Assembly (NCBI GenBank): GCA_021300195.1
Contig: JAJTIE010000008.1
Coordinates: 1 to 64,000 of the forward strand
DNA: 64,000 nt
Origin: Bacteroidota bacterium
GTDB taxonomy: Bacteria > Bacteroidota > Bacteroidia > J057 > JAJTIE01
Reading direction: 5' to 3'
In this document: piece after piece, positions 1-9,780 of the stretch
Position numbering within the stretch: the first letter of the stretch is position 1
How the letters are laid out: each line of letters starts with the position of its first letter
The notes under the pieces: generated by a model
What the model saw: only the letters and a program-made list of their open reading frames with translations
Database searches by the model: none
Told to the model about the DNA's origin: nothing
Position numbers and translations under genes: made by a program

Positions 1-135
1 AACAGGAAAACGCATGAACAACTCCCTATTGATCTATCCGGAGCCAAAAGCCTGTACCTACCTGCATCAGGGCTTTGATAGTTGAGCGGAAGCTGCTAAT
101 TTCAGCCCGCCAAAAGCCCTATCTTTCGGGCCCAT

Positions 136-1728
136 ATGTATTTGCTTGATCCTATGAATGCACCGTTCTTCTCCCTACTGCAGGCTGCAAACGCCCCCTT
201 TGGTTCCGAGCATTTTATTGCATCCATCCCCCTGCTAAGCCTGCTGGGTACAGGCCTACTGCTTATGCTGGCCGATGCCTTTGGGCTACGCCGGCTGCTA
301 CCCTGGCTGGCAGCTGCCGGCCTGGTAGGCTCTGCGCTGCTGGCCCTCACGGCCGGAGGAGATGCCCATGCGTTCCAGCTCTACTTTGGGGGGATGATCG
401 GCTTTGGGGGCCGTGCAGCCCTGATGCACGTGCTGCTGTGCATTATCAGCCTGCTCACGCTCTTCTTTCTTACCGACTACCTGAAGCGCCGGAACGAGGA
501 AGCCGATAGCGTGTACGCACTCCTGCTCTTCGCCGTGGTGGGGATGGTGATGCTGGCCACCGCAAACGACCTGATCATTGTATTCATCGGCTTGGAGATC
601 ATGTCGATCTGCCTCTACATCATGGCCGGGCTCTTCCCCAAGAATGTGCGTAGCAACGAGAGTGGCATGAAGTACTTCTTGCTGGGGGCATTTGCTACCG
701 GCTTCTTTCTCTTTGGCATTACCCTGCTGTACGGCATTACGGGCAGCACGCGGCTAGACCGAATAGGCGAGGTGATCTTTCAGGAGCGCGCCTATACCCT
801 GCTAGCGAACAAGCAGCTGGGCGTAGCCCCCCTGGTGCTGCTCTTTACGGCCATAGGCCTTACCCTGGTAGGCTTCTTGTTCAAGCTGGCCGCCTTCCCC
901 TTCCACAGCTGGACACCGGATGTGTACACCGGGGCTCCCACCCCACTGGCAGGTTTTATGGCTACGGGTGCCAAGTTGGCCACCTTCATGGCCTTTATCT
1001 TTTTCCTGATGCAAGTAACGCTTCGGCCCGAGTGGGATGCCGTAAACTACATCAAGCTACAGAATGTGCTGGGCATAGTAGCCCTGGCCAGCATGCTGTA
1101 TGGAAACCTGGTGGCTGTGCAGCAGCGCAACCTGAAGCGCATGCTGGCCTACAGCTCCATAGCCCACACCGGCTACCTGATGCTGGGCCTGATGGCGGGC
1201 CCACAGGGCTATGATGCCGTGGTGTTCTACATGGTTATCTATACGCTAATGACCGTTGGTGCCTTTGGCATCATCAGCATGGTGGAGCGCAAGGATGGCG
1301 ATGCCGATGTGAGCCGCTGGAGTGGCCTGGGCCTGCGCAAGCCCCTGCTGGGTGTACTCATGAGTGCTTTCCTGTTCTCCATGGCAGGCATTCCGCCACT
1401 TGGGGGTTTTATTGCCAAGTACAAGATCTTTGTGGCAGCCATAGGGGCCGACCTGGAGGTAATGGCCATACTGGGCATCCTGGCCTCGGTAGTAGGGGCC
1501 TACTACTACCTGCGGGTCATTGTGCTAATGTACTTCAAAGCCAGCCCGGAACGGGGCGAGCAAGGCCTGCTGGCCGACGACGTGCACACGGGTAGCCAGC
1601 TGCTGCCCTACCTGGGTGTGCTCACCATGGGCATCCTGCTGCTGGCCGTGGGTGTAATGCCAGGACTGCTGGATAAATATGTACTCGACATATACAGCCA
1701 CCTGGATCAGGCCATTACCCTGCCCTAG
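136..1728 (+). CDS. nuoN: NADH-quinone oxidoreductase subunit N
   Basis: Membrane-arm subunit of respiratory complex I, related to Mrp-type antiporters and part of the proton-pumping apparatus in the inner membrane. The 530-residue product is hydrophobic throughout, with about 14 predicted helices. It carries the family motif FKLAAFPFHSWTPDVY near residue 245 and the GIPPLGGFIAKYKIF segment late in the chain. The length is slightly above the usual 480-500. An ATG at 154 is an alternative start. Bases 1-135 show no recognisable gene: two frames enter from the left edge and stop at 78 and 85, so a tail of an upstream gene, perhaps nuoM, is possible but unproven. Confidence 0.93.
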   Translation: MYLLDPMNAPFFSLLQAANAPFGSEHFIASIPLLSLLGTGLLLMLADAFGLRRLLPWLAAAGLVGSALLALTAGGDAHAFQLYFGGMIGFGGRAALMHVLLCIISLLTLFFLTDYLKRRNEEADSVYALLLFAVVGMVMLATANDLIIVFIGLEIMSICLYIMAGLFPKNVRSNESGMKYFLLGAFATGFFLFGITLLYGITGSTRLDRIGEVIFQERAYTLLANKQLGVAPLVLLFTAIGLTLVGFLFKLAAFPFHSWTPDVYTGAPTPLAGFMATGAKLATFMAFIFFLMQVTLRPEWDAVNYIKLQNVLGIVALASMLYGNLVAVQQRNLKRMLAYSSIAHTGYLMLGLMAGPQGYDAVVFYMVIYTLMTVGAFGIISMVERKDGDADVSRWSGLGLRKPLLGVLMSAFLFSMAGIPPLGGFIAKYKIFVAAIGADLEVMAILGILASVVGAYYYLRVIVLMYFKASPERGEQGLLADDVHTGSQLLPYLGVLTMGILLLAVGVMPGLLDKYVLDIYSHLDQAITLP

Positions 1729-1818
1729 CCTGGTACCTGCCCTAGCATGGCTCTCCCCTGCATGGGTGTACAAGCGGGTCGCGTGTGGGCCTGCTGAACC
1801 CGAAACCCAAACTCCTTG

Positions 1819-1837
1819 ATACGGCTCTTTGCCGTAT
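1819..1837. terminator. Hairpin between convergent genes
   Basis: A perfect 7-bp stem (ATACGGC and GCCGTAT) with a 5-base loop lies between the convergent ends of nuoN and the gene at 1888. It could terminate either transcript, but no clear T run follows, so it is only a candidate. Confidence 0.3.
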
Positions 1838-1887
1838 GCCTGAGATGCTGCGTCTTGGACCCGGCAGGTACAGGTAGCGGGGGCCGA

Positions 1888-2556
1888 TTACTCGGGCTGC
1901 ATATCCGGCTCAAACGGACGCAATTCGTAGCCCATGGGCAGGGCCAGCTGCACGGGCAGGGCATCTATCTGTATAGCCTGCTGGCGCAGCACCAGGTCTT
2001 GCCGCAGGTACTTCCACTCCTTCAGCAGGGGGATGGCACCAGCCAGGTCTGTCTCATACCGGGCATCCTCCAGGGGGTTGGCCACCGGGTAGCGCAGTGC
2101 TGGGCTATAGGCCACGGTGTACTGCACTGGGCCGCCACCCATCTCGTGCACAAAGGTGCCCCGCCGCTGCCTACAGGCATAGGCCAGCAGCTGCACTGGG
2201 GGTAGTTCCTGTTCCCACTTCACCACCGGCTGGCCTGCCAGCCTGAAAAGGGCAACCTTTCTGCGGTACGCTACGCGGCGGGCTGTATCGAGCAGATAAA
2301 TGGCACCACTATCGGCCAGGTAGAGCAGGGGCCAACTACGGGCCGTATGCACAAAATGCCGGCCGTGGCCCTGGCTATCCAGGCGCACACCCTGCTCGGC
2401 AATGGTATAAACCAGGGTATCGGCCATATAGGGATCCAACTGTAGGCCTGTGCTATCCCCCCGCGTAAGGGTGTACCGAATGCGACCGGTAAACGGCTGG
2501 GCCACCACCAGGATGGGCAATAGAAGTATTCCGAAGAGACAGATACAAAGGCGCAT
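1888..2556 (-). CDS. Secreted protein of unknown function
   Basis: The 222-residue product starts with a clear signal peptide (MRLCICLFGILLLPILVVAQ, cleavage probably near AQ-PF). The mature part has alternating short hydrophobic stretches typical of periplasmic or outer-membrane-associated beta proteins. Its opening (FTGRIRYTLT) resembles Bacteroidota DUF4412/GLPGLI-like secreted proteins, but I cannot assign a family. No catalytic motif is visible. It is divergent from the SDR gene at 2597, with only 40 bases between the starts. Confidence 0.6.
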   Translation of the reverse strand: MRLCICLFGILLLPILVVAQPFTGRIRYTLTRGDSTGLQLDPYMADTLVYTIAEQGVRLDSQGHGRHFVHTARSWPLLYLADSGAIYLLDTARRVAYRRKVALFRLAGQPVVKWEQELPPVQLLAYACRQRRGTFVHEMGGGPVQYTVAYSPALRYPVANPLEDARYETDLAGAIPLLKEWKYLRQDLVLRQQAIQIDALPVQLALPMGYELRPFEPDMQPE

Positions 2557-2596
2557 AAGCGGCTAATATCCGAAATTTCAGTTCTTTTGCAGTTAG

Positions 2597-3406
2597 ATGA
2601 AGGATAAAGTTATCGCCATAACGGGTGCAAGCAGCGGCATAGGGCTGGCCTTGGCTCACGCGTTTGCCCGCCGGGGGAATCACCTGAGCCTGTGTGCGCG
2701 GCGCGAAGTGGTGCTGGAGGCCGAGGCAGAGAAGCTGCGTGCAGCCTACTCGGTACAGGTGCACACCGCAGCCGTGGATGTAACCGATGCAGCAGCCTGC
2801 CAGCAGTTTATCGAGGAAACGGTACATACATACGGCCGGCTGGATGTACTGGTGTGCAATGCCGGCATCAGCATGCGTGCCCAGCTGGCCGACTTGGAGC
2901 TGAAGGTGTTGGAACAGGTGATGGACGTAAACTTCTGGGGTGCTGTATACTGCGCAAAGGCTGCCCTGCCCCATCTATTGAAGAGCCGGGGTAGCCTGGT
3001 AGGCATCTCGTCAATTGCAGGCTATCGGGGTCTGCCCGAGCGATCAGGCTACTCGGCCAGCAAGTTTGCCCTCAATGGCTTTCTGGAAAGTGTGCGTACC
3101 GAGCTGCTGCATACAGGCGTGCATGTGCTTACGGCCTGCCCAGGCTTCACCGCCAGCAACATACGCCGCGTGGCACTCACCGCCAGTGGGGCGGCCCAGG
3201 GGGAGAGCCAGCGCGAAGAAGAAAAAATGATGCGCGCTGAAACTGTGGCCGAGCACATCTATCGAGCTACCGACAAGCGCCGACGAGACCTAATCCTCAC
3301 CCGCCAGGGGAAACTAACGGTATTTATGAATAAGTGGCTGCCGGGCTGGATGGACAAGATGGTCTATCGGCACCTGCAGAAAGAGGCCAACAGCAGCCTG
3401 AGCTGA
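2597..3406 (+). CDS. Short-chain dehydrogenase/reductase (SDR)
   Basis: NAD(P)-dependent oxidoreductase of the classical SDR family, 269 residues, probably cytoplasmic. The Rossmann motif TGASSGIG sits at residues 9-16, the structural NAG motif near 93, the catalytic serine in GISSIAGY near 138, and the YSASK active-site tetrad motif near 153-157. Arg residues after the second strand (CARR) suggest NADPH preference. The substrate cannot be read from the sequence. Its TGA overlaps the ATG of the next gene by one base, so the two are probably co-translated. Confidence 0.85.
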   Translation: MKDKVIAITGASSGIGLALAHAFARRGNHLSLCARREVVLEAEAEKLRAAYSVQVHTAAVDVTDAAACQQFIEETVHTYGRLDVLVCNAGISMRAQLADLELKVLEQVMDVNFWGAVYCAKAALPHLLKSRGSLVGISSIAGYRGLPERSGYSASKFALNGFLESVRTELLHTGVHVLTACPGFTASNIRRVALTASGAAQGESQREEEKMMRAETVAEHIYRATDKRRRDLILTRQGKLTVFMNKWLPGWMDKMVYRHLQKEANSSLS

Positions 3407-4662
3407 TGCGACGCCTGCTGCCACTGTGCGTGCTGCTGCTGCACGCAGGCACGCTGATAGTGGCCCTGTGGCAGCGCAGCTACCTGTGGGAAGACAGCGT
3501 GCAGTACCTGACGCTGGCCGAAAACCTGCAGACCCATGGGGTGTATAGCCAAGACTACCTCCCCCCCCTAACAGCCGACACACAGCGCCCGCCGGCCTAC
3601 GCACTCCTGCTCATTGCCCTGGGGCGCCTACCCTGGCTGATCCTGCTGGTGCAGCACCTGCTGGTGCTGCACACTGCCTGGCTGCTATACGGCGTGCTAC
3701 GGCGTAGCCACCGGGGGGTGGCACGCCTGGCCGGCTGGGGATACGCACTTATGCCCTACCCTGCCCTGTTTGCCAGCACCCTGCTTACCGAGAGTCTTTT
3801 TATCTGGTGTATAGTGGCCAGCTGGCACCTGCTGGCTAGCCGCAGGTGGGGCCTCAGTGGCCTGGCCCTGGGCCTGGCCCTGCTTACTAAAGAGCTAGCC
3901 TGGGTACTACTGCCCCTCTGGCTAGGCTACCTGCTAGCACAGCGGGCCAAAGCCCCTGCCTACCTGGAGCTGCTAGGGGCTGTGCTCGTGCTATATGCCC
4001 CCTGGTACCTATACTGCGCCCGGCAGCCAGAAACTGGAGGCATAAACCTGGTGTATGGCAAGCTGGGTGGCATGCTGGGCCCCTATACCGATGACCGAGC
4101 GCTTGTTTTCCGAACCGACTCGACACTAGTGGCTGCGGGCATACCCCTACAGAAGATTCGCCAGTACGGCCAACAAGCATCTCAGCCGCAAACTCGAATA
4201 GCTGAAACTGCCCGGCACTATGCCTGGCAGTATGGGCTTACACATCCCTTGGGGGTTGTTCGCTTCCATTTGCGAAGCATGTACCAAATGGCGACGGGGA
4301 TAGGCTACGGCACTGCCCTCAGGCTGCTGGAGTGGCCCCCCGCGGCCTGGCTACTAGCGGGCCTGCAGGCCTGCCTGAGCCTGCTACTGGCCCTGGGATC
4401 GCTGGGCTTTCTGTACTGGAACCTGCGCAGGTGGCCCAGGTATGGGCCGGCTCAGCCGGGCAGGGCTGCTGCCAGCCATGCCTGGCTGGGGCTACTGGCA
4501 GCACTGGTACTGCTGCTGGCCCATGCAGCAGCCTGGGCCGATGGCCGCTACCGGATGCCAGCAGATGCCATGGCCATGGCAGCAGCAGCAGCTGGCCTGG
4601 GTAAACTGACCGGGGCGAACAAAACCACCCCCGTATCAAAAGATGTGGAGGCCGATGCCTAG
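3406..4662 (+). CDS. PMT/ArnT-like membrane glycosyltransferase
   Basis: Polytopic inner-membrane protein of 418 residues with about 9-10 hydrophobic helices. The first periplasmic loop carries the acidic pair WEDSVQYLTLAENL followed by an RPPAYALLL segment, as in GT39/PMT_2-type transferases that use polyprenyl-phosphate sugars. The ATG at 3406 was chosen because it overlaps the SDR stop (TGATG) and starts directly before the first membrane helix; an in-frame ATG at 3334 would lie inside the SDR gene. The acceptor is unknown. The 3' end overlaps the convergent gene at 4636 by 27 bases. Confidence 0.65.
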   Translation: MRRLLPLCVLLLHAGTLIVALWQRSYLWEDSVQYLTLAENLQTHGVYSQDYLPPLTADTQRPPAYALLLIALGRLPWLILLVQHLLVLHTAWLLYGVLRRSHRGVARLAGWGYALMPYPALFASTLLTESLFIWCIVASWHLLASRRWGLSGLALGLALLTKELAWVLLPLWLGYLLAQRAKAPAYLELLGAVLVLYAPWYLYCARQPETGGINLVYGKLGGMLGPYTDDRALVFRTDSTLVAAGIPLQKIRQYGQQASQPQTRIAETARHYAWQYGLTHPLGVVRFHLRSMYQMATGIGYGTALRLLEWPPAAWLLAGLQACLSLLLALGSLGFLYWNLRRWPRYGPAQPGRAAASHAWLGLLAALVLLLAHAAAWADGRYRMPADAMAMAAAAAGLGKLTGANKTTPVSKDVEADA

Positions 4663-5451
4663 CTCCAGGCGGGGTAGTACCGGATAGGAAGTAGTGGGCT
4701 GAACACCCTTGGTAAAACCCTGGTAGGTGCGGCCCGGTAAAAAGAGGGGCGTAAACCGGTAGAGTGCATAAAAAGCCAAGACTCGATAGGTAAAGCGCAT
4801 ATAGGCTGAAAACCGAAACCGCTGAATATCGTCCAGACCAGATATACGCAGCAGGGCATCGCGCCCAATGCGGTTATCCTGCACCTTGTAGAAGCTGCTG
4901 AAGGCATACCCAAGGGTAAAGCCAAACTCTACACTGCTTATGTTGCGATAAACCAGCGAGTCGGTAGAGAGTGGCTCTCGGGATAGCAAAAAACCCAGGC
5001 CGGCAGATACATCCAGGTAGTTCACACCAATGCGCTCAAACCCGATGCTATCCTGCCGAGACGGGAAGGTCTTGCTAGCTGTAGACGGAAACTCAAGGCG
5101 TGTGAGCGAAAATGCCGGGATAACACTAACCCAGTGCCCCGCAGGAGAAAGGATCAGGTTTCGAGCAAAGGAGAAATTGAGCGTACCACTCAGCGCCGTA
5201 TTGATAGGAACCGTATCCAGCTGCTCAAAGTCGATAAAGAAGGACCGATAAACAGTAATATCTACCTTCTCGTTGGTGCGGATTTTCGTACGCCATTGCT
5301 TTACTGCCCGCTCGGTAGTGTCGGGTATCTCATACCGCTGTATATCAGCCGGGGTTACCCCCTGGGCACGGAGTGTGTGCATGCCCGAAATAAGCAGGGC
5401 AAGCATGCACAGGCTGCTAGCACAGACAGAGACACCAAGGGCACGGCACAT
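4636..5451 (-). CDS. Putative outer-membrane beta-barrel protein
   Basis: The 271-residue product has a signal peptide (cleavage likely at LRA-QG). The rest alternates polar and aromatic residues in short strands and ends in an aromatic residue (GLHIF), the signature of BamA-inserted barrels. No specific family is recognised. An upstream ATG at 5487 would overlap the regulator gene by 20 bases, so I prefer the one at 5451. It follows the XRE regulator gene by 16 bases on the same strand and is probably co-transcribed with it. Confidence 0.55.
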   Translation of the reverse strand: MCRALGVSVCASSLCMLALLISGMHTLRAQGVTPADIQRYEIPDTTERAVKQWRTKIRTNEKVDITVYRSFFIDFEQLDTVPINTALSGTLNFSFARNLILSPAGHWVSVIPAFSLTRLEFPSTASKTFPSRQDSIGFERIGVNYLDVSAGLGFLLSREPLSTDSLVYRNISSVEFGFTLGYAFSSFYKVQDNRIGRDALLRISGLDDIQRFRFSAYMRFTYRVLAFYALYRFTPLFLPGRTYQGFTKGVQPTTSYPVLPRLELGIGLHIF

Positions 5452-5467
5452 GGCCGCAAAGATGCAA

Positions 5468-5836
5468 TTAATCCCGCTTGAGTGCACGGATCAAATCGTC
5501 CTTCAGCTTGTTCAGCTCTTTCAGGTACGAGATCTCCTTGCGCAGGCGAGCGATGTACTCTTCCTGATCTTCACCCTCGTGCACCCTGTCTTCAAATGCA
5601 TCGTCCGCTTGGCGGTACTCGGCACGGGGCGCATCATCAAAGAAGTAACTGAGCGTTACCCCCAGATGACTGGCGAATGCCTGTAGCAAAGCGGTGTCGA
5701 TGGACTGTTTCTTGAAAATCTTGTACAGATTTTGCTCTGACATGTTCATCTGGCGAGCCAGCTCCGCTTTGTTGACCCGCTTAAGCTCCACCAGGTCTTT
5801 AAGTTTTTTTCCTATTTCCATTTCCAACCCAATCAT
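5468..5836 (-). CDS. XRE-family HTH regulator with coiled-coil tail
   Basis: DNA-binding protein of 122 residues. Residues 6-65 form a Cro/CI-type helix-turn-helix (KAELARQMNMSEQNLYKIFK, then a helix on DTALLQAFASHLGV). The C-terminal 40 residues are a charged heptad-rich coiled coil that probably dimerises. An ATG five codons in (5821) is an alternative start. It is upstream of, and probably in one transcript with, the outer-membrane protein gene, which could be its target. That link rests on position only. Confidence 0.75.
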   Translation of the reverse strand: MIGLEMEIGKKLKDLVELKRVNKAELARQMNMSEQNLYKIFKKQSIDTALLQAFASHLGVTLSYFFDDAPRAEYRQADDAFEDRVHEGEDQEEYIARLRKEISYLKELNKLKDDLIRALKRD

Positions 5837-6050
5837 TGTCTGTCTTTTGTCGAACTACCTTTTTTTCTTCTTTTATGAACTAACGGTTTACGTCCGTACT
5901 CCCTTTATTTAGCCTAACTAATTTATTGGTTTACAGAATCTTATGTAATTCTTAGTGGCTGTAAAGCTAGTAAATATTATTCTCTGAAATCAAAAACTAT
6001 ACTCTTTTTGCCTGTTTTTTCAATCAGCATTAGTACCTAATATTATGAAG

Positions 6051-8819
6051 CTACAGCTTGGATGCCAGAAAGCGTGCAGTTGCGTTCTGCTCCTCATACT
6101 GCAATATACCCTCTGGCAGGCCAGCATACAAGCATTGGCCGCCGGCATCTCCGCCCTCCGGGCCCATGTCGATCAGATAATCTGCACACTTCATTATATC
6201 CAGCTGGTGCTCGATAACCAGCACGCTGTGGCCCTGGTCTACCAGCCGGTTTAGCACCTCAATCAGTTTTCGTACATCGTGCACATGCAGGCCCGTGGTA
6301 GGCTCGTCGAACACGTATAGGGCATGCTTGTGCTCACCACCTGCCAGAAAGCTGGCGAGCTTCAGGCGCTGTGCTTCGCCCCCGCTTAGGCTGCTGGTGC
6401 TCTGGCCCATGCGGAGGTAGCCCAGGCCCACATCCAGCAGTAGCTGCAGGCGCTTGGCAATCTTCTCCTCTTCAGCAAAAAACTGTAATGCCTGCTGGAT
6501 GGTCATTTGCAGCACGTCGTTTATATTCTGGCCCTGGTAGCGGATGCCGAGCACTACGTCTTTGAACCGCCGCCCCTTGCAGGTGTCGCAGGTAAGCTTT
6601 ACATCGGGCAGAAACTGCATTTCCACCGTTATCACCCCATCGCCCTTACAGGTATCGCAGCGGCCCCCGTCTACGTTAAACGAAAAATGGGCCGGCTTCA
6701 GCAGCTGTGCCTTTGCCTCGGGCTGGCTGGCATACAGCTCCCGGATGTAGTCATAGGCACCGGTGTAGGTTACGGCATTGCTGCGCTGGCTTCGGCTCAG
6801 GGCATCCTGGCCCACCAGCTCTGTATAGGTGGGTGTGTCCCCCTCTGGCACCAGGGCCGAGCATGCACCGGGTCTATCGGCAGGCAGGTCTAGCTGCTGG
6901 CGCAGGGCCGGGTACAGCACCTGCTGCACCAGGGTGCTCTTACCACTGCCGCTTACCCCTGTTACCACCGTGAGCACGCCTGTGGGAAAACTAACGTCCA
7001 CTTGCTTCAGGTTGTGCTCGGCAGCTCCCTTCAGGTGCAGGTAGCCTTTGGGCTTACGGCGGTGCAGGGGTATGGCTATGCGCTCCTCGCCCGTAAGGTA
7101 CCGGGCCGTAAGGCTGTGCGTGTCCTTCAGCAGGGCAGCATAGTCTCCCTGAAAGATCAGCTCTCCGCCCAGCTCGCCCGCGTAGGGGCCCATGTCTACC
7201 AGATAGTCTGCCCGCTGCATGGCCGCCTCGTCGTGCTCTACCACAATCACCGTGTTGCCCTGGTCTCGCAGGGCGGCCAGCACATTCAGCAGCCGCTCGC
7301 CATCGCGGGGATGCAGGCCTATGCTCGGCTCATCCAGGATGTACAGGCTACCCACCAGGCTGCTACCCAGGCTGGTGGCCAGGTTTATACGCTGGGTTTC
7401 GCCCCCGCTCAGGGTGCTGGCCTTTCGGCTCAGGCTCAGGTAGCCCACGCCCACCTCACTCAGGTACTTTAGTCGGCTTTTTACCTCGGCCAGGATGCGC
7501 TTGGCCACTGCCAGCTGGTGGTCTGTAAGCTGTATGCTGTCGAACACCCTGGCCAGGCTTTCTACCGGCATCTCCAGCAGCTGGGCTATGGTGTAGCCCC
7601 CCACCTGCACATACAGGGCCTCGTGGCGCAGGCGGCTGCCCCGGCAGCCGGGGCAGCGGCTATAGCCGCGATAGCGGGCCAGCAGCACCCGGTACTGTAC
7701 CTTATAGGCCTGCTGCTCCACCGTGGCGAAGAAGTCGTAGATGCCAGCCACTTCCTTATTTCCGTGCCACAGCAGCTCTTGCTGTGCCTGGGTCAGTGCC
7801 TGGTAGGGCTTGTGGATTGGGAAGCCATAGCCAGATGCCTGCTGGATAAACTGATCCTGGTACCAGCGCATCTGGTCGCCCCGCCAGGGTGCTATCGCCC
7901 CGTCGTACACACTTTTGTGCTTGTTTGGCACCACTAGGTCCTCGTCCAGGCCGATCACCCGGCCAAAGCCCTCGCAGCGGGGGCATGCCCCCTGGGGGGT
8001 GTTGTAGTTGAACAGCTGCTCGCTGGGCTGCTCGAATAGCAAGCCGTCTTGCTCAAACAGTTCGCTAAACATGCGCGGCGCTGCCTGGTCCACCTGCACC
8101 AGGCAGCGGCCCATCCCCTCGGCCAGGGCTGTACTCAGGCTATCTGCCACCCGGAACTGAAAAGTCTCTTCCAGCTCCTGGGGTATGCGGAATCGGTCAA
8201 TCAGCAGCAGGGGGTCGGTCTCCCACGCTGGCAGCTCGCCCCCCTCCAGCAGTTGCTGTATCTGCACCGGCTGCTGGCCGTCAAACAGGCGGGTAAAACC
8301 CTTCTGCAGGCTTACCTCCAGCTCCTGCACCCAGCTGCGGCCCGCGGCCTTGTACAGGGGGGTAAGAACGTAAATGGGCGTGCCAGGCGGATGGCCAAAG
8401 ATAAAATCGGAGATAGAGGCAACGCTATCCGACTGTACGGGCAGCCCGGAATGCGGGCTGTAGGTAACGCCCACCCGCGCATACAGCAGCCGCAGATAGT
8501 CGTACACCTCGGTAATAGAGCCTACCGTACTGCGCGGATTACCCGTGTGGGTGCGCTGCTCGATGGCAATGGCGGGGCTCAGCCCGTGTATAAAATCCAC
8601 CTCGGGCTTGGGCAGCCGGCTCAGGAACTGGCGGGCATAGGCACTCAGGCTCTCTACATAGCGGCGGTGGCCCTCGGCATACAGGGTGTCGAATACCAGG
8701 CTGCTCTTACCACTGCCGCTCACGCCGGTTACCACCGTCAGCCGGTTTCGGGGTATCTGCACCTCTACATTCCGCAGGTTGTGCATTCGGGCACCTTTAA
8801 TGTGTATGCAGTCGTCCAT
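6051..8819 (-). CDS. uvrA: Excinuclease ABC subunit A
   Basis: Damage-sensing ATPase of nucleotide excision repair, 922 residues. It has two ABC modules: Walker A at residues 32-40 and again near 620, each with an LSGGE signature and a D-box (DEPSIGL, DEPTTGL). Zinc-finger cysteines occur as CPRCEGFG, CPGCRGSR and the pair CDTCKGDG/CDTCKGRR. The UvrB-binding region between residues 120 and 260 is present, so this is not the shortened UvrA2 type. The motif after LLYARVG reads YSPHSG, lacking the Cys seen in many UvrA proteins. It is a single gene divergent from the ECF sigma gene. Confidence 0.93.
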   Translation of the reverse strand: MDDCIHIKGARMHNLRNVEVQIPRNRLTVVTGVSGSGKSSLVFDTLYAEGHRRYVESLSAYARQFLSRLPKPEVDFIHGLSPAIAIEQRTHTGNPRSTVGSITEVYDYLRLLYARVGVTYSPHSGLPVQSDSVASISDFIFGHPPGTPIYVLTPLYKAAGRSWVQELEVSLQKGFTRLFDGQQPVQIQQLLEGGELPAWETDPLLLIDRFRIPQELEETFQFRVADSLSTALAEGMGRCLVQVDQAAPRMFSELFEQDGLLFEQPSEQLFNYNTPQGACPRCEGFGRVIGLDEDLVVPNKHKSVYDGAIAPWRGDQMRWYQDQFIQQASGYGFPIHKPYQALTQAQQELLWHGNKEVAGIYDFFATVEQQAYKVQYRVLLARYRGYSRCPGCRGSRLRHEALYVQVGGYTIAQLLEMPVESLARVFDSIQLTDHQLAVAKRILAEVKSRLKYLSEVGVGYLSLSRKASTLSGGETQRINLATSLGSSLVGSLYILDEPSIGLHPRDGERLLNVLAALRDQGNTVIVVEHDEAAMQRADYLVDMGPYAGELGGELIFQGDYAALLKDTHSLTARYLTGEERIAIPLHRRKPKGYLHLKGAAEHNLKQVDVSFPTGVLTVVTGVSGSGKSTLVQQVLYPALRQQLDLPADRPGACSALVPEGDTPTYTELVGQDALSRSQRSNAVTYTGAYDYIRELYASQPEAKAQLLKPAHFSFNVDGGRCDTCKGDGVITVEMQFLPDVKLTCDTCKGRRFKDVVLGIRYQGQNINDVLQMTIQQALQFFAEEEKIAKRLQLLLDVGLGYLRMGQSTSSLSGGEAQRLKLASFLAGGEHKHALYVFDEPTTGLHVHDVRKLIEVLNRLVDQGHSVLVIEHQLDIMKCADYLIDMGPEGGDAGGQCLYAGLPEGILQYEEQNATARFLASKL

Positions 8820-9063
8820 GTGAAAAATTCGTGAATTTGCAGGACAAAGGCCCTACGGTTGGTAAAGTTCGTATATTTGAATCAACCCGACGGCCTACCA
8901 ACGGAATTTTGTATCAGTGGGGAGAAGCGCAGCGGGATTGTTTGTAGATCACAGAACCCTAACAGCACACAGCTTATACGTCAGAATCTCTACGCCCATT
9001 ACCTGTTATCAGTTGCTAGATGATTTGACCTCTACGGTTACGTACACTTAAACCGTTTTTGCT

Positions 9064-9660
9064 GTGGAAACATTAAAACTTTGGAAAGAACTTGCTGATC
9101 AAGATTTGATTGAAGCCTATCAGAAAGGATATGCACGCGCCCTGGAAGTGCTTATTAACCGCCATCGGGCCAAGTTAATCAGCACCATCCTGCTCATTAC
9201 AAAAGACCGAGACTTGGCCGAAGACCTCCTGCAAGAGGCGCTGATCAAGATGGTGCGGGTGCTGGACGAAGGCCGATATAATGAGAAAGGGAAGTTTCTG
9301 CCCTGGATGCTGCGCGTGGCCCGAAATATTGCCATAGACCACTTTCGCAAAGAGCGGCGACACCAGCAGCAGTACCAGCCCATCCCCCTGCACCTGATGA
9401 AGCAGGCCATACCTGGCACCGAGCGGGTGGATCAGCAGATTATGCAGCACGAAGACCAGCAGTACGTGCGCCGCCTGGTGCAGCAGCTGCCCCAAAAGCA
9501 GAAAGAGGTGCTCATACTCCGCTACTATAATGACATGAGCTTCAAAGAAATTGCCGAGCTGACACAGGTAAGCATCAACACCGCCCTGGGCCGCATGCGC
9601 TATGCCCTGATAAACCTGCGCAAGCTGATGGATGCGCAGCCACAGGCAGCAGCCCGCTAG
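9064..9660 (+). CDS. RNA polymerase sigma-70 family (ECF-type) sigma factor
   Basis: The 198-residue product has sigma region 2 (DLAEDLLQEALIKM, then FLPWMLRVARNIAIDHFRKE) and region 4 (LPQKQKEVLILRYYNDMSFKEIAEL) ending in a helix-turn-helix with TALGRMRYALINLRKL. It starts with GTG at 9064; no better ATG lies nearby. No anti-sigma gene is adjacent, so how its activity is controlled is unknown. A GC-rich hairpin follows the stop, separating it from nth. Confidence 0.85.
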   Translation: METLKLWKELADQDLIEAYQKGYARALEVLINRHRAKLISTILLITKDRDLAEDLLQEALIKMVRVLDEGRYNEKGKFLPWMLRVARNIAIDHFRKERRHQQQYQPIPLHLMKQAIPGTERVDQQIMQHEDQQYVRRLVQQLPQKQKEVLILRYYNDMSFKEIAELTQVSINTALGRMRYALINLRKLMDAQPQAAAR

Positions 9661-9692
9661 CACAGGCGGGGAGGGGGCGGCTACCAGTCTCA

Positions 9693-9730
9693 GCGGGGGG
9701 CAGAAGCCTCGTACTGGCTACGCCCCCCGC
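9693..9730 (+). terminator. GC-rich hairpin after the sigma factor gene
   Basis: A 9-bp perfect stem (GCGGGGGGC and GCCCCCCGC) closes a 20-base loop that holds an inner AGCC/GGCT stem. Only two T residues follow, so termination may be partial. Confidence 0.45.
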
Positions 9731-9780
9731 TTGGCCGCGCTGCGCAACAAGATCAGCCCTTTTTGCGCTATACTTGCAGG

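Noticed and set aside
1-135. C-terminal tail of nuoM or another gene at the left edge
   Set aside because: Two frames could carry a tail of 25-27 residues and neither has recognisable sequence.
6051-8819. UvrA2-type paralogue (drug or toxin resistance)
   Set aside because: The UvrB-binding region that UvrA2 lacks is present, so normal UvrA is the better call.
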